NCBI GenBank assembly: GCA_011605715.1
Contig: JAAOZO010000213.1
Coordinates: forward strand, 1-34,499
DNA length: 34,499 nucleotides
Direction of reading: 5' to 3'
Source of the DNA: Nitrososphaerota archaeon
GTDB lineage: Archaea; Thermoproteota; EX4484-205; JAAOZO01
The notes under the pieces were generated by a model. It was not told the origin of the DNA. It was given only the letters and a program-made list of their open reading frames with translations, and made no database searches. Position numbers and translations under genes: made by a program. Numbering within the stretch: position 1 is the stretch's first letter; each line of letters begins with the position of its first letter. Shown one piece after another: positions 15,598-23,505 of the stretch.

Positions 15598-16362
15598 TTA
15601 TTTTAAATACAATGTTTCTAGATCGTTTGGTATAAAAACTGTCATATTTTTAACTTTGAATTTCCTTTTCTTTATCTTTTGTTTTCCTAAATGTACAAGC
15701 ACAAGCATACTTACGTTGCACTTTAATCCTTCAGAAATTGCTTGATTAACAGTTGAATGACCAACCTTAAAAGAAAAATTCTCATACTTGTTACATAAAG
15801 ATGCTTCGTGAATTAAGATGTCAGAATTCTTTCCAAACTTTACAAGATTTTCTGTTGGCGATGTGTCTCCACTATAAACTATCGTTTTCCTCTCTTTTTT
15901 TAAAACTATTTTATATGCAACCGAAAATGATGTATGTTTTGACTTTATACAAGAAATTTTTACATTCTTATCTTCATATGCATTCGTTTCTTTTTCCTTA
16001 GCATAAAAAGAACAAAGTCTCACGTTTTTTGTTAATTCGGTTGTAATGTATCTCATTAAATTTCTTATATCTTTTTCAATTTTGTTTGGATAAATAATCT
16101 TTATTTCATGTCTCGTTAAAAAAGTCCGATAAAGCACTACACTTGGTATCCCTAAGACATGGTCTCCGTGGCTATGAGTTACAAATATAGCTTTTATTTT
16201 TCTGAAATTAATTTTTGCTTTTTGTATTTGCTTAAAAGTGGCTTCTCCTGCATCAAGTAGGTAATTACTTCCCTGTGTCTCTATGAGAAGGGCTGATTCG
16301 TTTCTTTCAATACTTGAAATCCATCCACCCGTTCCTAAAAATACTATTTTAGCCATCTTCAC
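15598..16362 (-). CDS. Metallo-beta-lactamase-fold hydrolase, RNase Z-like
   Basis: This 254-residue protein has the zinc motif THSHGDH (His63, His65, Asp67, His68). Later ligands are in YSGDTSP (Asp), LIHEAS, GHSTVNQA and LVHLG. The GDTxP...HEA...HST...AI...LVH sequence follows the RNase Z/ElaC order, but the final HxSxRY motif of true RNase Z is replaced by HLGKQK. It is also shorter than usual, with little room for the exosite arm. It may be a tRNA 3'-processing nuclease variant or a general phosphodiesterase. The GTG at 16360-16362 and the ATG at 16356 both fit; a TATA-like CTTATAAC is centred about 25 nt before the GTG. Confidence 0.7.
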   Translation of the reverse strand: MKMAKIVFLGTGGWISSIERNESALLIETQGSNYLLDAGEATFKQIQKAKINFRKIKAIFVTHSHGDHVLGIPSVVLYRTFLTRHEIKIIYPNKIEKDIRNLMRYITTELTKNVRLCSFYAKEKETNAYEDKNVKISCIKSKHTSFSVAYKIVLKKERKTIVYSGDTSPTENLVKFGKNSDILIHEASLCNKYENFSFKVGHSTVNQAISEGLKCNVSMLVLVHLGKQKIKKRKFKVKNMTVFIPNDLETLYLK

Positions 16363-16514
16363 TTTTATTTTGATAAACTTGGTTATAAGGATTTACTAAA
16401 AAGAAGACTTATTCAATAGTACTAGGCATCAAAAAAGCTCAAGTATTTTTTCTCTAAAGCATACTTCACTTTTATCAAATGTTTTGAGCTCCAAGGTTTT
16501 AACTAAGAATGCCA

Positions 16515-17495
16515 CTACCTGTGTCCATAGACTGGCTTTGGTTTATACGGTTCTTCAAGATACTTTATTTCATCGTCTGAAAGTTTTACAGTAGTAGCGT
16601 TAACTGCTTCTTCAACATGTTCTGGTTTAGTAGTGCCTATTATTGGAGCAGTCACACCTTTATGTAAAAGCCATGCTATGGCTACCTGCGATATAGTAAT
16701 ATCTTTGCTCTTTGCTATTTCTGAGGCTCTTCTCAGTATTTCTGCATTTTCAGGAGGCTCAATGTAGACTTTATAATCATCTGAACCCTGCTTTATTCTA
16801 GTTTCGTTTTCAGGTAGAACTATTTTTCCATCTTTATAAAACCTCTCTGATAGAACTCCTGCAGCAGTTGGACTCCAAGGTATTATTCCTATTCCATTAG
16901 CTTTGCAGAATGGTATCATTTCTCTTTCTTCTTCTCTATACAGCAAACTATACCTATTCTGCATACTTACGAATTTCTCATAACCTTTCATTTCAGCTAT
17001 GTATATTGCTGTAGCAAATTGCCATGTCCACATGCTAGATGCTCCTATATATCGTACTTTTCCTTCTCTCACTAAGTAAGTTAATGTAGACAGTGTTTCT
17101 TCTATTGGTGTTTCGTAATCCCACCTATGGATTTGATAAAGGTCAACGTAATCTGTTTGTAGTCGCTTTAATGAATCCTTTATTTGTTTCATTATATGTT
17201 TTCTAGAAAGGCCACTATCATTGGGTCCATTACCCATCTTTCCATAAACTTTAGTAGCTATTACAGCATCTTCTCTTCTTTCCTTTAAGGCCTCTCCGAG
17301 TATTTCCTCTGACCTCCCTCTAGAATAAACATTGGCTGTATCAAAGAAGTTAATGCCTAAATCCCATGCTTTATTTATAACTTTAAGTGCTTGATCTTTT
17401 TCTACCATCCAAGGTGTAGCATTTCCAAAAGACATAGCTCCTAGACATATCCTTGAAACTTTTAATCCACTACTACCAAGTCTAACGTACTCCAT
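16515..17495 (-). CDS. Aldo/keto reductase
   Basis: This 326-residue TIM-barrel oxidoreductase has the AKR catalytic tetrad: Asp52 and Tyr57 in FFDTANVYSRGRSEE, Lys82 in IATKVYG and His123 in LYQIHRWD. The NADP-binding end APIIGTTKPEHVEEAV is present near the C-terminus. By length and wording (LGSSGLKVSRICLGAMSFG) it belongs with the AKR11/YghZ/Tas-like group, which reduces sugar aldehydes and other carbonyls. The specific substrate is not visible. A TATA-like box near 17527-17538 and GGTG about 10 nt before the ATG support the start. It stands alone. Confidence 0.88.
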   Translation of the reverse strand: MEYVRLGSSGLKVSRICLGAMSFGNATPWMVEKDQALKVINKAWDLGINFFDTANVYSRGRSEEILGEALKERREDAVIATKVYGKMGNGPNDSGLSRKHIMKQIKDSLKRLQTDYVDLYQIHRWDYETPIEETLSTLTYLVREGKVRYIGASSMWTWQFATAIYIAEMKGYEKFVSMQNRYSLLYREEEREMIPFCKANGIGIIPWSPTAAGVLSERFYKDGKIVLPENETRIKQGSDDYKVYIEPPENAEILRRASEIAKSKDITISQVAIAWLLHKGVTAPIIGTTKPEHVEEAVNATTVKLSDDEIKYLEEPYKPKPVYGHR

Positions 17496-17596
17496 GGTTT
17501 TACACCTAAGGGTTATTTGTTGCTTTACATATTTAAAGATTTCGATTTAAACCCAAGAGTTATCTTTGCTTTGACAACTAAACTTTGAACTAGTTA

Positions 17597-18967
17597 TTAA
17601 ATGCTTATTAACTTAAACTCGTTCTCTTTCTTTTTTAATAGAATAAAAACAAAGAGTACTGCAAAGATCAAAAAAACTCCAATCACGATTAAGTTAACTT
17701 TGTATTTTGAAGCTCCCAATATCTTGTACTCGTAGTGGGAGGAAACAAGAGGATAGTCATCCTTTACGTAAAGTTCAACATAAGGCTTTTTTCCAATGCC
17801 TCCTACAGTATCGTTAGTACTGTAGTCGCTCCAGTAATTTCCGACATAACTTGAATAAATCTTTCCTTTATACTCATAACTTACCTCGTTTTTGCTTCTC
17901 AAAGAAACTGTTGAGTTGCAACTATAGATGTTTATTGTATTATTTACAAAATCATTGAGGAAGATTGTTACATTGTTAGAGTTAGCTATGTATACCCCAT
18001 ACCAATTGTTAGAAATTGTTAAGTTTGTTACGACTATGTTGGAAGAAAATACAATAAGTAAAGATTGAAAATTGTTGCTCAAGTTGAGGTCCTTTACAAC
18101 TATGTTAGTACTGTTTATTAATCCAACAAATCCTGCGTTTTCTGGTATAGTTAGATTCTCTTTTCCAACTAAGTACACAACATTTTTGTTATTTATTTCA
18201 TTGTCTAATTCTAAAAAATTCATGAAGTTTTCAATTAAGACCCCATAAACTCCAAAGTTTCTTTTATTTCCAGAAATTAAGTTTTTAGATAAGAAATTTT
18301 TGTTTGACATTTCAAGTAACACTCCATACCTATAGTTGCTGTTAATGGTATTGTTCTTTATTTTATTGTACGAAGAATAAGCCAAAATTATACCTTCAGA
18401 GTTATTTTCTACTATGTTGCTTTCTATTGAATTTTCATGTGAATCTATTAAAAAAATCCCGCTTAGCCTATTGTTAAAAATTAAATTATTTCTTACGCTG
18501 GATCTTCTTGAATCTATTAAGTCCACTCCATCAGTTCCGTTAATTATCACGTTGTTACTAATTGTTATATTTTCAGCTTTTGCAACAATTACTGCTCTCA
18601 TTGCAGGATTGCCCACCAACGTAAACCCAGAGAGGTTAGCATCGTCTGAGAGGATCTCTACTACTGGCTTTCCAGAGTCTAAATAGGTTATTTTGGTTGA
18701 TCTTGGTCCCCCTTCAGACACTAGTGTAACTTTCTTGTTCAGCTTTATATTTTCGAAATAATTTCCCTTTCTTACTATTATCATGCTATAAATCGGCGCA
18801 TTGTTTATTGCCTCTTGTATGCTTGAGAAGTTATCTGGCACGTAAATTGGTGTCCTTCTTGTAAATTCAACCACCGAGAATACCATTAGACTTCCTTGAA
18901 AAGTTGTCAAAAAATGTAACATAAAGAGGATAAAAACAACAAAAATCAGTAAGCGTTTTTTGAACAT
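17597..18967 (-). CDS. NosD-like right-handed beta-helix surface protein
   Basis: This protein of about 456 residues has an N-terminal signal (KRLLIFVVFILFMLHFLTTF) and a periplasmic copper-binding/NosD-type parallel beta-helix. It starts with VPDNFSSIQEAINNA and KGNYFENIKLNKKVTL, then repeated coils such as ISNNVIINGTDGVDL, VRNNLIFNNRLSGIFL and IESNIVENNSEGIIL. The closing YVGNYWSDYSTND motif is common in archaeal NosD-like proteins. It ends with a membrane helix (LIVIGVFLIFAVLFVFILL) and KKKE. The many N-x-S/T sequons suggest a glycosylated surface protein; binding or lyase activity on polysaccharide is only a possibility. ATG 18967 is chosen; a TTG at 18976 would add three residues. Confidence 0.8.
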   Translation of the reverse strand: MFKKRLLIFVVFILFMLHFLTTFQGSLMVFSVVEFTRRTPIYVPDNFSSIQEAINNAPIYSMIIVRKGNYFENIKLNKKVTLVSEGGPRSTKITYLDSGKPVVEILSDDANLSGFTLVGNPAMRAVIVAKAENITISNNVIINGTDGVDLIDSRRSSVRNNLIFNNRLSGIFLIDSHENSIESNIVENNSEGIILAYSSYNKIKNNTINSNYRYGVLLEMSNKNFLSKNLISGNKRNFGVYGVLIENFMNFLELDNEINNKNVVYLVGKENLTIPENAGFVGLINSTNIVVKDLNLSNNFQSLLIVFSSNIVVTNLTISNNWYGVYIANSNNVTIFLNDFVNNTINIYSCNSTVSLRSKNEVSYEYKGKIYSSYVGNYWSDYSTNDTVGGIGKKPYVELYVKDDYPLVSSHYEYKILGASKYKVNLIVIGVFLIFAVLFVFILLKKKENEFKLISI

Positions 18968-19048
18968 TCTTACCAACTTTAAGTTAAATTCTAAGTTCGT
19001 TTTATGTCCTCTGTATTTAGAATACTGCGAAAGTATTTCTTATAAATC

Positions 19049-19357
19049 TTATTGTTTTCTCATTCTGTTTCTATTGTTTAGTATTGCATGAATATTATTT
19101 CTAAAATCTTGAAATAGCAACATATGTTCGCTTCTAAGTGGAATAAAAGGATAAGACTCAATAAACAATGGAACGTCAGTATTTCTAGAAGTAAGAATCT
19201 TCTTGGTTAACTGATAAGAGGCCAAACGACTGAAATTGATTTACAATACCTAGATAATTTTTGTTCTCTTCTATAACTTCAATGTTGTAACTTTCTTCTG
19301 ATCCTAGAGCATATAAAGAGGGATGTTCGATAAAATTATTATGATCCCACTAAGGCG
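19049..19357 (-). pseudogene. Decayed coding sequence behind the MFS gene, two frameshifts
   Basis: On the minus strand a 54-codon open frame (about 19355-19185) reads WDHNNFIEHPSLYALGSEES, then IEVIEENKNYLGIV. It overlaps the end of the MFS gene in another frame. A second open frame (about 19250-19052) reads LASYQLTKKILTSRNTDVPL, then FIESYPFIPLRSEHMLL and ends at TAA 19049-19051. That second frame is exactly in register with the MFS gene (19304 minus 19049 is 85 codons). Both look protein-like in composition. The region thus looks like a lost C-terminal extension of the MFS protein or a small decayed gene. I do not recognise the family. It explains most of the 327 bp between the flanking genes. 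Confidence 0.5.
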
Positions 19358-20455
19358 GAATGGTAAGTTTATGCTCATACTTCCACTTACTCCTGCAAGA
19401 AATGGGCCAACAATGTTTCCTATAGAAGATATTGATGAAACTAAGTTGTAGTCTTTTCCTCTACTGTCTTCTCTACAATACAGTTGAATCATATAGTTCC
19501 TTATCGGCAACCAGAGCGATGCTCCAATGAAGTCGTGAAGTATCCATAGAAAGGCTGAAGCAACAAATAAGTTCGGAAAAGTTGAAATGGCCGTAAAAAA
19601 GCCTTGTATGCTTACAAATAACATAAGATAAAACTTTAGTTGAAATCTCTTAAGTTTTTTAATTATCTTATCGCTGTACATGAGTGGTATCCCTAGACTT
19701 AGTCTATGAATTGTCATAAGTATCGAAACCATAACTGGCGATAATGCAAATTTATCGGAGAAGAACAAAGGAGTAATAAAGCTATGGCTTGCAGATGAAC
19801 CAATAAAAAGAATTAGTCCAGATACAGAGAGAACAACAAGTTGTCTAGGAAACTTAGAATAGCTCTTTACGTTGTTACTTTTGTTTATTATTCTATTTCT
19901 TGTTCTCTCTACAAAGAGAATTGAAAATACTACAAAACCAAATATTTGAAGAATCCCCGAGACGATAAACGTAGCGTGGTATCCTAAGAATTCTGCTAAG
20001 AATCCACTGAGCGCTAATCCAACTGCTTGAAAAATGAACTCTAGGCCTGACATTTTAGAGTAGGCGGGAATAAAGTTTTCTTTGTCTTGATCGAACAACA
20101 TGGGAACAAAAACTGCATTCTTTATTGCTACGGACGTGTCAAAAAGTATTTTTAGTATCGTTAGAGGAATTAAGTTACTGAAAAACGAAGTAGTAAGGTG
20201 AGAAATTCCTCCAAGTAGCAAAGCTGACGAAAAGAATATTTTTCTTCCTAAAATATCTGACCTTTCTCCAATAAATATGTTTGCAATAGTTACAAATAAA
20301 GCCGATAGCGTAAAAGCAAATCCCATATCTAGTAGAGATATGTTTAGAAAATTCATGTAAAGTGGAAAAAGTACTTCGTAAAGGCCAAATGAAAATCCAA
20401 AAATTACTATCGGAAGTATCGTTCCTATCAAACTTTTTGCATCCAACGTGGCCAC
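19304..20455 (-). CDS. Major facilitator superfamily transporter
   Basis: This 383-residue protein has about 12 hydrophobic segments in two halves. The MFS loop 2-3 motif appears as IGERSDILGRKIFF (about residues 62-75), a variant of GxxxDrxGRR. The central cytoplasmic loop with RTRNRIINKSNNVK is at about 188-201. The second half carries MYSDKIIKKLKRF in the equivalent position. The substrate is unknown; drug and sugar exporters share this design. The start is GTG 20455, 24 nt from the centre of its TATA box. It stops abruptly right after the last helix (NIPLYML) at a TAG, with protein-like sequence continuing beyond in shifted frames. It is divergent from the isomerase gene, so a shared control region and a sugar substrate are possible. 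Confidence 0.78.
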   Translation of the reverse strand: MATLDAKSLIGTILPIVIFGFSFGLYEVLFPLYMNFLNISLLDMGFAFTLSALFVTIANIFIGERSDILGRKIFFSSALLLGGISHLTTSFFSNLIPLTILKILFDTSVAIKNAVFVPMLFDQDKENFIPAYSKMSGLEFIFQAVGLALSGFLAEFLGYHATFIVSGILQIFGFVVFSILFVERTRNRIINKSNNVKSYSKFPRQLVVLSVSGLILFIGSSASHSFITPLFFSDKFALSPVMVSILMTIHRLSLGIPLMYSDKIIKKLKRFQLKFYLMLFVSIQGFFTAISTFPNLFVASAFLWILHDFIGASLWLPIRNYMIQLYCREDSRGKDYNLVSSISSIGNIVGPFLAGVSGSMSINLPFRLSGIIIILSNIPLYML

Positions 20456-20473
20456 AGTAGTCGTTTCTGAACT

Positions 20474-20483
20474 CTTATATTTC
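20474..20483 (-). promoter_or_regulatory. TATA box of the MFS gene
   Basis: On the minus strand this reads GAAATATAAG, centred about 24 nt before GTG 20455. It supports a leaderless GTG start. Confidence 0.5.
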
Positions 20484-20510
20484 TTTTCTTTAGTTTTGAC
20501 TCCTAAAAAG

Positions 20511-20518
20511 ATTTATAA
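20511..20518 (+). promoter_or_regulatory. TATA box of the isomerase-family gene
   Basis: ATTTATAA lies about 35 nt upstream of ATG 20550. A GAAGAG stretch just before the ATG could act as a ribosome site on the roughly 10-nt leader. Confidence 0.45.
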
Positions 20519-20549
20519 AGTTAAACCTACAAATAAATTTTGAAGAGAA

Positions 20550-22040
20550 ATGAAGAGCACAAAAGTTGGAATAACAATGCTCTTGGATGAACGAAAGCAC
20601 GTTTATCCTCAGTACTATGAAAAATGTCTATCGATTGTTAAAAACTGGGCAAACTTTATAGAAAACGAAGTGAAGTTTATCGATGGAACACATCCAGATG
20701 TTATAGTTTCTTCTAAGCTCATCTCTTCTATAAGTTCAGCTAGAGAAGTTGGAGAAGAGTTTGTAAGCAAAGGCGTTAGACAAGTTATCATAGTTTACAA
20801 CGTATGGAACTTCCCATACTTAGTATGGCCCTTCTTAAATACTGTAGGAAAAGATAAACCAATTCTTAATTTGTCGAACAACGAAGGAAAGTACCCTGGT
20901 AATGTTGGTTTGCTTGCAACAGATGGTGCCCTAAGACAAGCTGGCTTCAGAACTCATAGGATTGTTGGAGACCCAAATGACCCTAAAGTTAAGCAGAAGG
21001 TAAAAAATTGGGTTATGGCATCAATTGCAGCCACAAACATAAGAAATGAAGTTTACGGAATGTATGGTGGCCATTCTATGGGGATGGAAACGGGATACTT
21101 CCATTTAGTGCCAATTCAAAATTACTTTGGGACAACGGTAAGTCAGGTAGATCAGCTCTTAATTGTTGAGAAAATGAAAGAAGTTAGTGAAGAAGAAGTT
21201 AACAAAGGCTTGAAGTGGTTAGAAGAGCTCCTTGGAAACAACATTAAGTATGACGGAAAAATGCTAACAAGAGAAACTCTAGCAAAACAGCTTAGGCTAT
21301 ACTTGGCTGTAAAAAGCCTTAATGAAGAAATGGGATTTGATTTTTGTGGTATAAAAGGCCAAAGAGAGCTTTCTGAGCACGTTGTTATACCTGATGTTGC
21401 AGAGATGCTACTAAACGACCCCTATGATTGGAACGGCAAAAAGGAGCCAACAGTATGCTCAACAGAAGCTGACTCTTTTGGAGCATTAACTATGCAAATT
21501 CTGAAGTACATTAGTGGAGGTCTTCCAGTTTTGTTTATGGACGTAAGACTCTACCATCCTGAACTAAACATATGGGATTTCTGTAACTCTGGTGATCATT
21601 CAAGTTGGTATGCCTCGAGAAGCTTTGACCCTAAGGAAAACCTAAAGAAGGTAACTCTTTATCCTGCCCTTGAACTATACTTTAAGGCTGGCGGCGCTTC
21701 TGTTTCTTTTGATGCTGGAGCTGGAGAACTAACGTTCGCAAGGCTTGGACTCTGGAAGGATAAAATTTACATGGTGATCGTAAAGGGCGAAAGTGTTGAG
21801 CTAGATGAAGCAACAAGAAAAAGGATTAATTCTGAAACTGACCCCACTTGGCCTCACGTACACGCTCGGCTTAACTGTTCTTACGATGAATTTGTAAACG
21901 TATTTCCAGCAAATCATATTCATGCTGTTGCTGGGGACCATGTCGAGAAACTTATTTATTTCAGCGAGATAACTAACATAACTCCAATTGTTTTAGGTGA
22001 TAAAGAAGCTCAAAAACCAATTTGGAAGCTTATAGAATAA
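20550..22040 (+). CDS. L-fucose/L-arabinose isomerase-family protein
   Basis: This 496-residue protein belongs to the fucose/arabinose isomerase superfamily (COG2407 type). It has an N-terminal Rossmann-like domain (KVGITMLLDERKHVYPQYY), the middle segment VYGMYGGHSMGMETGYFHLV, and the active-site half with VCSTEADSFGALTMQIL, VLFMDVRLYHP, GDHSSWYASRS and a late HVHARLNCSYDEF. The Glu, Asp and His residues in these motifs correspond to the Mn2+-binding aldose-ketose isomerase site. A cytoplasmic sugar isomerase is likely; which sugar (fucose, arabinose or another) is undecided. The neighbouring MFS transporter and the aldo/keto reductase make sugar use plausible. Confidence 0.78.
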   Translation: MKSTKVGITMLLDERKHVYPQYYEKCLSIVKNWANFIENEVKFIDGTHPDVIVSSKLISSISSAREVGEEFVSKGVRQVIIVYNVWNFPYLVWPFLNTVGKDKPILNLSNNEGKYPGNVGLLATDGALRQAGFRTHRIVGDPNDPKVKQKVKNWVMASIAATNIRNEVYGMYGGHSMGMETGYFHLVPIQNYFGTTVSQVDQLLIVEKMKEVSEEEVNKGLKWLEELLGNNIKYDGKMLTRETLAKQLRLYLAVKSLNEEMGFDFCGIKGQRELSEHVVIPDVAEMLLNDPYDWNGKKEPTVCSTEADSFGALTMQILKYISGGLPVLFMDVRLYHPELNIWDFCNSGDHSSWYASRSFDPKENLKKVTLYPALELYFKAGGASVSFDAGAGELTFARLGLWKDKIYMVIVKGESVELDEATRKRINSETDPTWPHVHARLNCSYDEFVNVFPANHIHAVAGDHVEKLIYFSEITNITPIVLGDKEAQKPIWKLIE

Positions 22041-22060
22041 GCTACACTTTTAATTTTCAA

Positions 22061-23305
22061 CTAACTTAGATTTATTTTTTCTGCTATAATTTTTTTGATT
22101 TCAGTAATAGGCATATTTAATTCTTTTGCGATTCTCTTCACGTCTTCAAATTCTGGTTTTGCTCTAAATGTTTTTCCATTTAAGCCTTTTATTACTTTTA
22201 TCGTAACTTCAAACTTTTTTTCTTTAATTTCTACTTCTATTTTCTTAGTTTCTCTTTGCAATGTTATCCTATCTACTTCTTTTATCCTAACTCCTAATGT
22301 CTTAGTTTCATTGAACAAAGTTTCAACTATCTTTTCATAGTTGTTAAGATCGCACATAACTGAAATTAAATACATTGGCCTATTCTTCTTTGTGATTCCC
22401 GGAAGTATTGTTATATCTTTTGCCCCTTCTTCCATAACTTTTTCAATCAAAAATCCTAAGGTTTCGCCATCTACGTCATCAACATTAGTTTCAACCATAA
22501 TTACTTTATCGTTGGAATAAATTTTATTATTTTGTTCACCAAGAATCACTCTAAGTACGTCAACGAAGCCTTTTTCATTTATTGATCCAATTCCTAAACC
22601 AATTTTTATAGGTTTCATTAAAGGATATTGTTCGAGAACTTCTTCAGCTATATTCGTTACTATTGCCGCTCCAGTTGGAGTTGTCAATTCAAAATTTATT
22701 GGTCCTCCTCTAAAGGGGAAGTTTTTTCTTGTTAAAATTTCTAACGTTGCTGGTGCTGGCACTGAAACAGTTCCATGCGAAAATGTAATCGTTCCTCCTC
22801 CAACAGCTAAAGGTGATGAAACAATTTTACAGTTGTTAAACAAGCCAAGAGAATCAAGAGCGGTAACAGTTCCAACAACGTCGATGAAAGTATCTACTGA
22901 ACCACTCTCGTGCAAATCAACTTCCTCAATACTTTCTTTGTGTACCTTAGCTTCAGCACTGAGAAGTGTTAGAAAGATTTCTTCAACTTTTTTCTTTGCT
23001 TTTTCAGAAAGGTTACTTAAAGCCTTGTATTTTTCTAGCACTTCTAAAATCTCTTTTCCTTCCCTTCTTTGAACATCTTCAACAGCACTAACAACAAGCT
23101 TTTTCCCTCTAAACTCCATTAAGCTCGTTTCTTCAAAACTTACTGAAACTTCTTTTACGCCGCTTAGTAAGCTAGAAACTTTTAGTACTTCCTCTCTTAT
23201 TTTTTGTTCATCAGCCCCTAAATCTACGAGTGCAGCAAGAATCATGTCTCCAGAAACTCCTGAAGTATAAGCGTCTATGTAAACTACTTTAGATCTACTG
23301 CTCAC
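22061..23305 (-). CDS. larC: Nickel pincer cofactor biosynthesis protein LarC
   Basis: This 414-residue protein is a full-length LarC in one frame. Some bacteria need a ribosomal frameshift to join the two halves; this gene does not. Family motifs are IDAYTSGVSGDMILAALVDL at the N-terminus, EEVDLHESGSVDTFIDVVGT (His-rich site), SPLAVGGGTITFSHGTVSVP, LTTPTGAAIV, and the C-terminal ETNVDDVDGETLGFLIEKV with KKNRPMYLISVMC. LarC inserts nickel into the pyridinium dithiocarboxylate cofactor used by lactate racemase (LarA) and its relatives. No larA, larB or larE lies in this window. The GTG start at 23305 is 28 nt from a TATA box centre, so it is probably leaderless. Confidence 0.9.
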   Translation of the reverse strand: MSSRSKVVYIDAYTSGVSGDMILAALVDLGADEQKIREEVLKVSSLLSGVKEVSVSFEETSLMEFRGKKLVVSAVEDVQRREGKEILEVLEKYKALSNLSEKAKKKVEEIFLTLLSAEAKVHKESIEEVDLHESGSVDTFIDVVGTVTALDSLGLFNNCKIVSSPLAVGGGTITFSHGTVSVPAPATLEILTRKNFPFRGGPINFELTTPTGAAIVTNIAEEVLEQYPLMKPIKIGLGIGSINEKGFVDVLRVILGEQNNKIYSNDKVIMVETNVDDVDGETLGFLIEKVMEEGAKDITILPGITKKNRPMYLISVMCDLNNYEKIVETLFNETKTLGVRIKEVDRITLQRETKKIEVEIKEKKFEVTIKVIKGLNGKTFRAKPEFEDVKRIAKELNMPITEIKKIIAEKINLS

Positions 23306-23328
23306 AGCACTTCTTAGCCTATAGCATA

Positions 23329-23337
23329 CTTATATTT
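23329..23337 (-). promoter_or_regulatory. TATA box of larC
   Basis: On the minus strand this reads AAATATAAG, centred about 28 nt upstream of GTG 23305. It supports that non-ATG start. Confidence 0.5.
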
Positions 23338-23430
23338 TTTTTGGCATAAAGGCTTCAAAGCAGCTTCAAATTTGTTAGCAAGAAACATGCGTTACACATT
23401 CAGATTATTTTTGTTCTACACGTAATAAAA

Positions 23431-23440
23431 TACTTAAATA
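23431..23440 (+). promoter_or_regulatory. TATA box of the histidine operon
   Basis: TACTTAAATA is followed by a predicted start of transcription at about 23461-23466. Unlike most promoters in the window, this leaves an untranslated or mini-ORF leader of about 40 nt before hisG. Confidence 0.55.
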
Positions 23441-23460
23441 ACCTCATTTTGAGTGCACCG

Positions 23461-23501
23461 GTGGAGGACAAAGAAAGATGAGAGGTGCTAGCCTTCACTA
23501 A
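23461..23501 (+). promoter_or_regulatory. hisG leader with two overlapping mini-ORFs
   Basis: At the predicted transcription start is a GTG opening a six-codon frame VEDKER that ends in TGA at 23479-23481. Its stop overlaps an ATG (23478) in an ATGA junction. That ATG opens a seven-codon frame, MRGASLH, ending in TAA at 23499-23501. The hisG ATG lies 4 nt later at 23506. GGAGG at 23463-23467 is well spaced for the second mini-ORF. Translational coupling into hisG is possible but unproven. Confidence 0.35.
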
Positions 23502-23505
23502 GGCT

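Noticed and set aside
23485..23505. GTG start adding seven residues to HisG
   Set aside because: The HisG family begins at about MNDSVRFAIPKG; ATG 23506 gives a normal N-terminus. The GTG remains possible.
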